Position numbers and translations under genes: made by a program. DNA of 15,452 nucleotides, taken from assembly GCA_903933475.1 (NCBI GenBank), contig CAIZKE010000175.1:1-15452 (forward strand), given 5' to 3'. This DNA comes from an uncultured Alphaproteobacteria bacterium. GTDB lineage: Bacteria; Pseudomonadota; Alphaproteobacteria; Caulobacterales; Caulobacteraceae. How positions within the stretch are numbered: the first letter of the stretch is position 1; every line of letters starts with the position of its first letter. Below the pieces are notes generated by a model. That model ran no database searches and had not been told where the DNA came from. It saw nothing but the letters and a program-made list of their open reading frames with translations. This document shows, in pieces, positions 1 to 7,658 of the stretch.

Positions 1-488
1 AGTTCCGCCTCCTGGGGACTGGCCACCACGCCGGCGCAGCCAGCCGCCAGGGCCTGGTGGATCCGGCGCTGGACGAGGCTGCGGGCGCCGGAGCTGTAGC
101 CGATCGCCCTGAGGTCCTCGTCCGACAGGCTGGTCAGGACGGTGACGCCCAGGACCTTCAGGCCCGACCGTCCCACCCCGCGGACCGCCGCCGCCATCAC
201 CTGGGGCTCGGCGTGCACGGTCAGCAGGTCGCAGCCGGAGTCCGCGAGGGCTGCCGCCGCCCGCTCGACCGTCGCGCCGATGTCGTGCAGCTTCCAGTCG
301 AGGAAGACCTGCTTGCCCTGGGCCTTTAGCTCCCGGGCCAGCTCCATGCCCCCCCGGGCGAACAGCTCCAGCCCGACCTTGTAGAAACCGACCCGGTCGC
401 CCAGGGTCTCCACCAGGGCGCGCGCCTCCGACAACCCCGGCTGGTCCAGGGGAACGATCAGTCGGGGGTCTGCGGCGAACGTCGTCAT
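1..488 (-). CDS. pyrF: Orotidine 5'-phosphate decarboxylase, 5' part (gene runs off the left edge)
   Basis: Decarboxylates orotidine 5'-phosphate to UMP, the last step of de novo pyrimidine synthesis, in the cytoplasm. About 162 N-terminal residues are present of the roughly 230 usual for bacterial PyrF; the C-terminal part lies outside the window. Visible motifs are the N-terminal PLD strand (residues 13-15), FYKVGLELF (about 35-43) with the substrate-binding lysine, and FLDWKLHDI (about 62-70), which supplies the D-x-K-x-x-D catalytic set. TVHAE and VLGVTVLTS follow as later barrel strands. The ATG at 488 begins MTTFAADPRL, a normal PyrF N-terminus, with GGAG about nine bases upstream. It is divergent from the MarC-family gene with a 51-base gap. 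Family identity is secure; the residue functions are from family knowledge. Confidence 0.93.
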   Translation of the reverse strand, partial: MTTFAADPRLIVPLDQPGLSEARALVETLGDRVGFYKVGLELFARGGMELARELKAQGKQVFLDWKLHDIGATVERAAAALADSGCDLLTVHAEPQVMAAAVRGVGRSGLKVLGVTVLTSLSDEDLRAIGYSSGARSLVQRRIHQALAAGCAGVVASPQEAE

Positions 489-500
489 CCTGCGGTCTCC

Positions 501-518
501 GGGGTCGGCGGGGTCGGC
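501..518. repeat. Tandem 9-bp repeat in the pyrF/marC divergent spacer
   Basis: GGGGTCGGC occurs twice in direct tandem (501-509 and 510-518) within the 51-base region between the two divergent starts. Both promoters must lie in or near this spacer or inside the opposite gene. The repeat is exact, but it is short and GC-rich, so chance is a fair explanation; no regulator is known to me for it. Confidence 0.4.
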
Positions 519-539
519 GAATTGGAGTATGAGCTTCCC

Positions 540-1229
540 ATGATCCCCGACAATTTCGCCGTCAACTTCTTCATCGCCCTGTTCGCCCTGATCGATCCGG
601 TGGGCAATGTGCCCCTGTTTGCCGCGGCGACCCGAGGGCTCAAAAACAGCACGGCGCGGCTGATCTCGGTCTTCGTGTCCCTGTTTGTCATGGGCTTCCT
701 GATCTTCTTCTACTTCACGGGCCTGAGCCTGCTGGCCTTCTTCGGGATCTCCCTGCCCGCCTTCCGGATCGCCGGCGGCATCCTGCTCCTGCTCCTCGGC
801 CTCGACATGACGCGGAACGACTTCACCGCCGCAATGGCGCCCGGAGGCGAGGAGCCTATCGAGGGTGGCCAGACCGCCCAGGCCCGCAAGCGGTTCGAGG
901 CCATGATCGTGCCCTTCGCCATGCCCCTGCTGATCGGGCCCGGCGCCATCTCCACGGTGATCATCTACGCCAGTGAGGCCCGGGACTACGGCATGGTCGG
1001 CGTGTTTACCGGGGTCGGTGTGATCGCCCTGGTCGCCCTTTCGACCATGCTGTCCTTCTGGGCGACCCCGATCATCTCGCGCCTGCTGGGGCGGATCGGC
1101 CTGGCCATCGTGGTCCGGGTCCTGGGGCTGATCCTGTGCGCCATGGCGGTCCAGTTCATCCTCTCGGGGATCGCAGACTCCACCCACGGCCTGATCCTCG
1201 ACGCGGCCTCCAAGCCCTACCAGTCCTGA
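540..1229 (+). CDS. MarC family (UPF0056) integral membrane protein
   Basis: A 229-residue inner-membrane protein of the MarC family, whose physiological role is unsettled; the old link to multiple antibiotic resistance was not supported. The sequence has about six hydrophobic segments in two halves. The first half carries ALIDPVGNVPLF (about residues 16-27) and a segment around FRIAGGILLLLLGL (76-89). A charged loop around residue 100-120 follows, and the second half starts with VPFAMPLLIGPGAIST. These proline/glycine motifs are the family signature. I prefer the ATG at 540 over an in-frame TTG at 522, because GGAG (524-527) lies ahead of it and the protein then starts close to the first helix, as is typical. 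It converges on the dehydrogenase gene with only five bases between the stops. Confidence 0.88.
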   Translation: MIPDNFAVNFFIALFALIDPVGNVPLFAAATRGLKNSTARLISVFVSLFVMGFLIFFYFTGLSLLAFFGISLPAFRIAGGILLLLLGLDMTRNDFTAAMAPGGEEPIEGGQTAQARKRFEAMIVPFAMPLLIGPGAISTVIIYASEARDYGMVGVFTGVGVIALVALSTMLSFWATPIISRLLGRIGLAIVVRVLGLILCAMAVQFILSGIADSTHGLILDAASKPYQS

Positions 1230-1234
1230 GGCCG

Positions 1235-2035
1235 TCAGGTTTTCCGGAACCGGCCGCCCTGGGACTCCATCAGAGCCAGGGCCCAGTCTTCCGGCATGAG
1301 CCTGGCGAGGGCGGCTATGGTCTTGTTCGGCGCGCCGGGCACACAGACCGGACGGTTGGCCTCCAGGGCCTCCAGGCCGGCCTCCGCCACTTCGTCGGCA
1401 CCCATCCACAGCCAGTCCGGCGTCGACTTTCGGGTCGTCTCGCGGGTGCCGTTCACGTCGTGGAATTCCGACCAGGTGAACCCCGGGCACAGGGCGCTGA
1501 CCTGGACCCCTGAGCCGGTGGTCTCCAGGTGAAGGCTCTGCGAGAAGCGGATCAGGTAGGCCTTGGTCGCCGCATAGAGGGTGTGCCCGCGGGCACCGGG
1601 CAGGAGGCCCGCCAGGGAGGCCACGTTCAGGACCCGCCCAAAGCGACGCTCGGTCATGTCGGGCAGCAGCCGATGGGTGAGTTCGGTGGGGGCGTGCAGC
1701 ATCACCTGCAGGAAGTCGGCCTGTTCCTGCCAGCCGGTCTCAACGAAGACGCCGGGAAGGCCGTAGCCCGCGTTGTTCACCAGGACGTCAATGTCGCGTC
1801 CCGCCGCCTCCACGGCAGCCAGCAGGCGCGCCGGGGCGGCCGGGTCCGCCAGGTCCTCGGGGATGACCAGGGATCCGGCCCCGAACCTCAGGCGCAGTTC
1901 ATCGGCCAGGGCGTCCAGGCGCTCCTGGCGGCGCGCCGTGAGGGCGAGGTCATAGCCGCGGGCGGCCAGGCCTCGAGCGAGGGCGGCGCCGATCCCGGCG
2001 GAGGCGCCGGTCACCAGGGCGAGTCGTCGGTGCAT
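1235..2035 (-). CDS. Short-chain dehydrogenase/reductase (SDR), NAD(P)-dependent
   Basis: A 266-residue classical SDR oxidoreductase; the substrate cannot be told from sequence. The Rossmann cofactor motif TGASAGIG is at 9-16, NNAG at 87-90, and the catalytic Ser-Tyr-Lys set is S140 (LNVAS), Y154 and K158 (YAATK). The ALTARR stretch after the second strand (31-36) has arginines where an NADP-binding SDR usually has them, so NADPH use is likely. It resembles the uncharacterised DltE/YqjQ-like SDRs. The ATG at 2035 is chosen because AGGAG sits six bases upstream; an upstream in-frame start near 2095 would overlap the methyltransferase and adds no SDR-like sequence. It probably shares a transcript with the methyltransferase upstream (49-base gap). 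Confidence 0.9.
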   Translation of the reverse strand: MHRRLALVTGASAGIGAALARGLAARGYDLALTARRQERLDALADELRLRFGAGSLVIPEDLADPAAPARLLAAVEAAGRDIDVLVNNAGYGLPGVFVETGWQEQADFLQVMLHAPTELTHRLLPDMTERRFGRVLNVASLAGLLPGARGHTLYAATKAYLIRFSQSLHLETTGSGVQVSALCPGFTWSEFHDVNGTRETTRKSTPDWLWMGADEVAEAGLEALEANRPVCVPGAPNKTIAALARLMPEDWALALMESQGGRFRKT

Positions 2036-2084
2036 GCCGTCTCCTGTCAGCTTGCAGTCAGGGTGGCGAAGCGCAGCCTGAGGT

Positions 2085-2849
2085 TCAACCCCCAAGCTCG
2101 GGGGAAACGCCGCCTCGCCCCGCGGGCTGGGGTCGCGCCCCGGCGGCCGCCTCCGCCCGGACCCGGCGGCGGACCGTGGCGGCGACTGGCCGGGGCTGCA
2201 GGGCCAGGGTCTGCTTGACCGCCTCCATGAGGATCAGGCCCGAGGCCGGTCGCCAGAGCCGCGAGCCGACCAGTTCGAATCCCTCCGCCCACCCAGCCAG
2301 CGCTGGGATAGGGGGAACATAGAGGGCTCGGGTCCAGCCGGTGGGTGCCAGCCCCGCATCCTCCAGTCGCCGGGCCAGCTGGCGGCGGCTGTAAGGCCTG
2401 CCATGCCCGAAGGGCGTCGACTCGAACGGCGCCCAGGGCCCGTTCCGGGCAGCGGCTACGGCGATCAGGCGCCCGGCGGGGGCAAGTACCCGCACAGCCT
2501 CACGCAGCAGGGCCTCCGGGTCAGGGCTCTCCTCCAGGGCGTGCACCATGAGGATCCGGTCGAATCGGGCGTTGGGGAAGGGCAGGGCGTCTTCCGCCGT
2601 CAGGACTGCGCGGCTTCTGCGCCCGGTGGGCCAGGCGTGCGCGCCCTGCCCGGAGGGCATGGCCGCCACCGCCCGCCCGGCGTCTTCGGACAGGGCCTCA
2701 AGGTAAGGTGCCGCGTAGCCCGCGCCCAGCATCTCCAGGTCCCGGGTTGCGCCCCAGGTCTCTCGGATCTTGCGGGTCGCCATGTCCCGGGCTGCCTGGC
2801 CCAGGGGCGAGGCGTAGAAGGCCGCCAGATCAGAGATGTCTTGCCGCAT
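2085..2849 (-). CDS. Class I SAM-dependent methyltransferase (methyltransferase-11 type)
   Basis: A 254-residue cytoplasmic methyltransferase of unknown substrate. A helical N-terminus (FYASPLGQAARDM, 11-23) precedes a glycine motif LEMLGAGYAAPYLEAL (38-53), which is the SAM-binding motif I in a degenerate form: the usual D-x-G-x-G acidic residue is replaced by an M-L-G-A-G run. Motifs ALPFPNARFDRILMVHALE (88-106) and the VRVLAPAGRLI strand (119-129) are standard for this family. The C-terminal 40 residues are Arg/Pro/Ala-rich and probably disordered. It starts 75 bases from the divergent gloB, and this methyltransferase-gloB pairing is, as I recall, common in alphaproteobacteria. That hints at a link to glyoxal or thiol metabolism, but this is inference. 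Confidence 0.85.
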   Translation of the reverse strand: MRQDISDLAAFYASPLGQAARDMATRKIRETWGATRDLEMLGAGYAAPYLEALSEDAGRAVAAMPSGQGAHAWPTGRRSRAVLTAEDALPFPNARFDRILMVHALEESPDPEALLREAVRVLAPAGRLIAVAAARNGPWAPFESTPFGHGRPYSRRQLARRLEDAGLAPTGWTRALYVPPIPALAGWAEGFELVGSRLWRPASGLILMEAVKQTLALQPRPVAATVRRRVRAEAAAGARPQPAGRGGVSPELGG

Positions 2850-2910
2850 GACGCAGATTTAGGCCTAGTCGCGCCCGACCGCGAGCCCCGGAAAGTCCGG
2901 AAGGCGCGGC

Positions 2911-2919
2911 GGAGGAAGG
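2911..2919 (+). promoter_or_regulatory. Strong ribosome binding site of gloB
   Basis: GGAGGAAGG lies five bases ahead of the ATG at 2925 and fixes the gloB start. The open frame continues far upstream through the methyltransferase antisense strand, so this site is what separates the real gene from that extension. Confidence 0.8.
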
Positions 2920-2924
2920 TCGCC

Positions 2925-3671
2925 ATGACCCTGACCGTTCATCAGTTCCCCTGCCTGTCTGACAATTACGGCTATCTGATCCGCGACGAGGCCTCGGGCC
3001 GGACCGCCTGCATCGACACGCCGGACGCCACCGCCGTCCTGGCCGAGCTGGGGCGGTTGGGCTGGAAGCTGGACCTTGTCCTGAACACCCACTGGCACGC
3101 CGACCACGCCGGCGGGAATGCCGAGGTCAAGGCCGCCACCGGCTGCGAGCTCCTGGGTCCCGCCGAGGTTTCGGGGCGGTTCCCTGTGGACCGCGTCCTG
3201 TCTCCCGGCGAGACGATGAGCCTGGGCGGAACAGTATTCGAAGTCCTGGAGTCCGGTGGCCATACCCTCGGCCACATCGCCTTCCACGCACCGGAGGCGG
3301 GCGTCGCCTTCGTGGGCGACACCCTTTTCGCCCTGGGCTGCGGGCGGATGTTCGAGGGCTCGCCCGCACAGATGTGGTCCAGCCTGCAGCGCCTCGCGGC
3401 CCTGCCCGACGCGACCCGCGTCTACTGCGCGCATGAGTACACGGCCTCGAACGCCCGGTTCGCCCTGTCGGTGGATCCGGATCCGGCTGTGCGGGCCCGG
3501 GCCGACGCCGTCTTCGCCGCCCGCGAGCGGGGTGAGCCCACCGTGCCCAGCACCATAGGCGAGGAGAAGGCTACCAATCCTTTCCTGCGCGCGCCGCACC
3601 TGCGGCCAGGGCTGCCCCCGCATGACGCCTTTGCCGCCCTGCGCGCCGAGAAGGACAGCTTCCGGGGCTAG
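2925..3671 (+). CDS. gloB: Hydroxyacylglutathione hydrolase (glyoxalase II)
   Basis: Hydrolyses S-lactoylglutathione to D-lactate and glutathione, the second step of methylglyoxal detoxification, in the cytoplasm. The 248 residues match the usual GloB length. The metallo-beta-lactamase metal site is complete: THWHADH gives H56, H58, D60 and H61, followed by H113 (GGHTLGH), the bridging D132 (VGDTLF) and H170 (CAHEY). The C-terminal glutathione-binding domain is present, with the family signature KATNPFLR at 215-222, and this separates true GloB from other metallo-hydrolases. The gene is divergent from a methyltransferase and converges on a secreted protein gene; its TAG stop shares bases with that gene's stop. 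Confidence 0.96.
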   Translation: MTLTVHQFPCLSDNYGYLIRDEASGRTACIDTPDATAVLAELGRLGWKLDLVLNTHWHADHAGGNAEVKAATGCELLGPAEVSGRFPVDRVLSPGETMSLGGTVFEVLESGGHTLGHIAFHAPEAGVAFVGDTLFALGCGRMFEGSPAQMWSSLQRLAALPDATRVYCAHEYTASNARFALSVDPDPAVRARADAVFAARERGEPTVPSTIGEEKATNPFLRAPHLRPGLPPHDAFAALRAEKDSFRG

Positions 3672-4429
3672 CGGATTCCCGCCGCCGCCAGTATGCGGTC
3701 GGAGGAGGGGCGGCCTGACATGCCCTGCCCGGGTGCCACGGTGATCTCGATCACCCCCCGCCGGAGGTCGGCCCGGGCCTGGCGGCCCTCGACCAGCCGT
3801 ACTCGCTTCACGGTCATTAGGATCTCCTGGCCGTCCTGCAGCCGGGTCAGGCGGAGGATGGCCTCTGCGGCGACCATGGCCGCGTCCGCTGTCAGGGCCG
3901 AGGACGCCGGCGAGGCGTCAGCCTCGAAGGGGATCAGCCGCCGGGCGGCCCGGGTCGCGCGGGTGCTGGCCTGGGCTAGGCGCTCCAGCAGCTGCTGTGG
4001 CCCCAGGGGCGTCATGCGCAGGGTCTGGCCGGCGCCGGAAAGGGCCACCGGCAGGCCTTCGGGCCGGTCAAATGTAAAGACGGTCAGCCCGCCGGTCCGG
4101 TTGGCCCTCAGGATCGGCTCGCCCAGGTCGTTCAGGTAGAGGATGTCCCCTCGCGGCGCGGGCTGGGCCCTGAGGACCCAGACCTCGGGGCTGCGGTCGA
4201 ACTTCACCAGGGGTACGGTCTGGCTGCGGTCGAAGGTGAAGCGCACCCCCGTCTCACTGATGTAGCGGGCCACCACCGGCGCGCCCGGAGCTCCGGCCTG
4301 GACGCCGCCCGGGCTGAACAGGACGCCGCGCCCCACGGTCAGGGACTGGGCATTGGCCGACGCTGCGCAGGCCGCCGAAAGGGCGACCAGCAACAGGAGT
4401 CGCCTGTCTGGAAATCGGGATTTGTCCAT
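3668..4429 (-). CDS. Secreted or periplasmic protein of unknown function
   Basis: A 253-residue protein with a clear Sec signal: basic MDKSRFPDRR, hydrophobic LLLLVALSAACAA, and a likely cleavage after ANA (residue 27). The mature part is mostly beta-strand-like (RYISETGVRFTFDRS, ILYLNDLGEPILRAN) in the first half, then an Arg/Ala-rich helical stretch (about 145-185), then strands with EILMTVKRVRLV. I do not recognise it with certainty; the alphaproteobacterial family DUF4908 is a possible match, unverified. No catalytic motif or lipobox is obvious: the only signal-region Cys is not in an LAGC-like context. The ATG at 4429 is preferred; a GTG two codons upstream (4435) is also possible, and neither has a good Shine-Dalgarno. 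It faces gloB tail to tail with interlocked stops. Confidence 0.75.
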   Translation of the reverse strand: MDKSRFPDRRLLLLVALSAACAASANAQSLTVGRGVLFSPGGVQAGAPGAPVVARYISETGVRFTFDRSQTVPLVKFDRSPEVWVLRAQPAPRGDILYLNDLGEPILRANRTGGLTVFTFDRPEGLPVALSGAGQTLRMTPLGPQQLLERLAQASTRATRAARRLIPFEADASPASSALTADAAMVAAEAILRLTRLQDGQEILMTVKRVRLVEGRQARADLRRGVIEITVAPGQGMSGRPSSDRILAAAGIR

Positions 4430-4454
4430 CAGCACCGGCTAGTGCACGGCGACT

Positions 4455-4483
4455 GGGGCGGATTTTGGACGCTGTACCGCCCC
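4455..4483. repeat. 7-bp perfect inverted repeat between phaB and the secreted-protein gene
   Basis: GGGGCGG (4455-4461) and CCGCCCC (4477-4483) can pair around a 15-base spacer. It lies in the 90 bases between the phaB stop and the start of the secreted-protein gene, both on the minus strand. It could be a weak terminator for phaAB or an operator for the next gene. There is no U-run after it, so a standard intrinsic terminator is doubtful. Confidence 0.35.
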
Positions 4484-4519
4484 CACCCCCTGGATCCGCC
4501 TCCCATACTGGTCTCGTCC

Positions 4520-5245
4520 TCAGCCGGCCATGTACTGGCCGCCGTTGAGCGACAGGGTCGAGCCGGTAACGAAGCCGGCATGCTCGCCCGTCAGGAAGGC
4601 CACCATGTCGGCGATCTCCTCGCCCCGGCCAAGCCGTCCCACGGGGATCTGGGCGATGATCGAGGCCAGCACGGCCTCGGGCACAGCCTGCACCATCTCG
4701 GTGTCGATATAGCCCGGACAGATGCAGTTCACCGTCACGCCCTTGCGCGCATTCTCAAGCGCCAGGGCCTTGGTGAAGCCGATCATCCCGGCCTTGGCGG
4801 CGGCGTAGTTGGTCTGGCCCACCTGGCCCTTCTGGCCATTGATCGACGAGATATTGACGATCCGGCCCCACTCGCGTTCGCGCATCCCCTCGATGACCTG
4901 CCGGGTCATGTTGAAGACCGAGTCCATGTTCACCCGGATCACATCCGACCACTGTGTTGGCGACATCTTGTGGAAGGCTCCGTCGCGGGTGATGCCGGCG
5001 TTGTTCACCAGGATATCCACCGGTCCCAGCTCGGCCTCCACCGCGCGCACCGCGCGGTCGCAGTCCTCGAAGGCGCCCACATTGCCCTTCACCACCATCA
5101 CGCCCAGTTCCCGGGCGCAGGCCTGGGCGGCCTCCTCGTTGCCGGAATAGCCGGCGGCCACCTTCATGCCGTCGGCCGTCAACCGCTCACAGATCGCGCG
5201 GCCTATGCCCCGCGTGCCTCCCGTCACGAACGCCACCCTCGCCAT
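4520..5245 (-). CDS. phaB: Acetoacetyl-CoA reductase (NADPH), PHB pathway
   Basis: Reduces acetoacetyl-CoA to (R)-3-hydroxybutyryl-CoA, the monomer for PHB synthase. It is 241 residues, an SDR of standard PhaB length. It shows TGGTRGIG at 8-15, NNAG at 81-84, and the catalytic S134, Y147 and K151 in NISSINGQKGQ...NYAAAK. That run, with GQKGQ and GQTNY, is the PhaB signature that separates it from FabG. GYSGNEE after the second strand also matches PhaB. CPGYIDTEMV and the LNGGQYM C-terminus are typical. An ideal AGGAGG lies six bases before the ATG at 5245. It follows phaA by 28 bases in the same direction, so the two are an operon. No PHA synthase gene is in the window. Confidence 0.96.
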   Translation of the reverse strand: MARVAFVTGGTRGIGRAICERLTADGMKVAAGYSGNEEAAQACARELGVMVVKGNVGAFEDCDRAVRAVEAELGPVDILVNNAGITRDGAFHKMSPTQWSDVIRVNMDSVFNMTRQVIEGMREREWGRIVNISSINGQKGQVGQTNYAAAKAGMIGFTKALALENARKGVTVNCICPGYIDTEMVQAVPEAVLASIIAQIPVGRLGRGEEIADMVAFLTGEHAGFVTGSTLSLNGGQYMAG

Positions 5246-5273
5246 CGCCGCCTCCTGTTCCTGCCCTTAAGCC

Positions 5274-6449
<1,176 letters not shown>

Positions 6450-6474
6450 CGGAGGTCTCCTGGATGGGGCCGGC

Positions 6475-6496
6475 GGCGACCAGACCAGCGGTCGCC
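6475..6496. repeat. 7-bp inverted repeat in the phaA leader
   Basis: GGCGACC (6475-6481) and GGTCGCC (6490-6496) form a perfect stem with an 8-base loop, starting 26 bases upstream of the phaA start codon. If the phaA transcript begins upstream of it, this would be a leader hairpin. It could also be a protein-binding palindrome. GC-rich DNA produces such stems by chance. Confidence 0.35.
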
Positions 6497-6533
6497 AGCT
6501 TCGCTCTTCAGAAGACGCTCGCATCGGCAATAC

Positions 6534-6542
6534 TGCAATGCA
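6534..6542. promoter_or_regulatory. Candidate PhaR operator between phaA and phaR
   Basis: TGCAATGCA stands in the 136-base spacer between the divergent phaA and phaR genes, within CTGCAATGCAATAG, an AT-richer patch than its surroundings. PhaR-family repressors are reported to bind TGC/GCA palindromes; I recall TGCRNYGCA in Bradyrhizobium and CTGC-N-GCAG in Rhodobacter and Paracoccus. The site matches the first pattern exactly. Its position would allow autoregulation and control of phaAB together. Binding itself is inference. Confidence 0.6.
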
Positions 6543-6585
6543 ATAGTGGATCCTCTGGCGCGGTTTCGCGCAGGAAGGAACCGGA

Positions 6586-7194
6586 ATGGCCAACGCGAAG
6601 GGCGCCAGGACGGGCGATGGCCCGGTCATCATCAAGAAGTACGCCAACCGCCGACTCTACAACACGGCGTCTAGCGCCTACGTCACCCTCGAGCACCTCG
6701 CCGAGATGGTGCGCAAGGGTGTCGACTTCGTCGTCTACGACGCGAAGACCAACGACGACATCACCCGGTCCGTGCTCGCCCAGATCATCTTCGACGAGGA
6801 AGGCCGGTCCGAGAGTCTTCTGCCCATCCAGTTCCTGCGCCAGCTGATCGGCTTTTACGGCAACTCCATGCAGGCCTTCCTGCCCTCCTACCTGGAACTG
6901 TCCCTGGCCTCCTTCGCCGATCAGCAGGAGCGCCTGCGGCAGCAAATGACCGGTGCCACTCCAGCGGCCGGGCTCGCCGTCTACGAGGAGCAGGTGAAGA
7001 AGAACATGGTCCTGTTCAGCCAGGCCATGCAGATGTTCTCGCCATTCGCCTACGGCAAGCCCGAGGCTCAGGCAGCGCCCGCCGCCGAGGCTCCGCCCCC
7101 CGCATCCCCCGCCTCCGAAGACGCCATCGCCGACCTCAAGCGGCGGATGGAGGAGATGGCCGCCCAGATCGACAGGCTTGCTTCTGGACGATGA
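6586..7194 (+). CDS. phaR: Polyhydroxyalkanoate synthesis repressor PhaR
   Basis: A DNA-binding regulator that also binds PHB granules: it represses phasin and pha genes until polymer forms and titrates it away. The 202-residue protein has the PHB/PHA accumulation regulator DNA-binding domain at about 14-75 (IKKYANRRLYNT, AYVTLEHLAEMV, ITRSVLAQII) and the PHB-accumulation regulatory domain at about 76-120 (LPIQFLRQLIGFYG, QAFLPSYLELS). An Ala/Pro/Glu-rich linker (about 155-180) leads into a final amphipathic helix ending QIDRLASGR, possibly a coiled coil. AGGAAGG (6572-6578) precedes the ATG at 6586. It is divergent from phaA, with a candidate PhaR operator between them, and its stop overlaps the next start as ATGA (7191-7194), which indicates translational coupling. 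Confidence 0.95.
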   Translation: MANAKGARTGDGPVIIKKYANRRLYNTASSAYVTLEHLAEMVRKGVDFVVYDAKTNDDITRSVLAQIIFDEEGRSESLLPIQFLRQLIGFYGNSMQAFLPSYLELSLASFADQQERLRQQMTGATPAAGLAVYEEQVKKNMVLFSQAMQMFSPFAYGKPEAQAAPAAEAPPPASPASEDAIADLKRRMEEMAAQIDRLASGR

Positions 7195-7514
7195 CCGGGC
7201 CGATTGATCCCATTCGCAGGTCGCGGCGGACCCGAGACGCCCGAAGCCCGTCTGTCGAGCCTGTCCTCGCGTTACCGAACCCCAACGCCGGCGCCGGCCG
7301 GACGGATCGCGTCAAGCCGCCTCCCGAGGCTCCCCTCGCCGAAGGCGCTGCGGTGCTCAGCGCCCACCTACTTGGGCAGGAAGGTGCCCGCCGGGGCCTG
7401 CGCGGCGGCGCCCCCGTTCTGGATGAAGCCCGCTCGGCCTATGAGACCGCCGAGTGGTCCGGCGGTGCGGATCGCCGCAAGAAGAAGGGACGCAAGGCAC
7501 GCATCAAGACCTGA
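7191..7514 (+). CDS. Small basic protein coupled to phaR, function unknown
   Basis: A 107-residue protein whose ATG overlaps the phaR stop (ATGA), so it is almost certainly co-translated with the repressor. The first 50 residues are Arg/Pro-rich and low in complexity. The second half, from about residue 55, carries SAHLLGQEGARRGLRGGA and AYETAEWSGGADRR, followed by a Lys/Arg tail (KKKGRKARIKT). I recall a similar Q-x-G-x-R-G-L-x-G-G plus E-(Y/W)-S-G-x-x-D-R-R pattern in small hypothetical proteins of other alphaproteobacteria, but cannot verify this here. There is no membrane segment or signal peptide. Position suggests a role in PHB granule or PhaR biology; the basic tail would suit binding nucleic acid or a granule surface. 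Both are inference. Confidence 0.75.
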   Translation: MTGPIDPIRRSRRTRDARSPSVEPVLALPNPNAGAGRTDRVKPPPEAPLAEGAAVLSAHLLGQEGARRGLRGGAPVLDEARSAYETAEWSGGADRRKKKGRKARIKT

Positions 7515-7549
7515 TCCGCTCCGGCGAAATCCGCCGACCGGTCAGGATT

Positions 7550-7566
7550 GCCGCCGCCAAGGCGGC
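7550..7566. terminator. Short GC hairpin after the phaR operon
   Basis: GCCGCC (7550-7555) and GGCGGC (7561-7566) pair around the five-base loop GCCAA, 36 bases past the stop of the small protein gene. There is no T-run after it, so it is at best a weak or factor-assisted terminator. Confidence 0.3.
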
Positions 7567-7658
7567 CTGTGTCCGCGGAAAAGCCCTGGTTTCTGGAGGC
7601 ACCCGGTCTGGCCCGGGGCTTGCAACAGGGTTGGCGAGATCCTCTCCGGAGCCCCGCC

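Noticed and set aside
2403..2924. Extension of gloB upstream of 2925
   Set aside because: Antisense of the methyltransferase; the strong GGAGGAAGG site fixes the start at 2925.
3474..3486. GGATCCGGATCC tandem in gloB
   Set aside because: It encodes the VDPDP stretch of the protein; a coding coincidence rather than a repeat element.
6505..6515. TCTTCAGAAGA palindrome in the phaA-phaR spacer
   Set aside because: Five-base arms with no known matching regulator; too short to call, and the PhaR-type site nearby is a better operator candidate.
6450..6647. N-terminal extension of phaA up to a start at 6647
   Set aside because: Antisense to phaR, not thiolase-like, and the ATG at 6449 has a good Shine-Dalgarno and gives the standard 391-residue enzyme.
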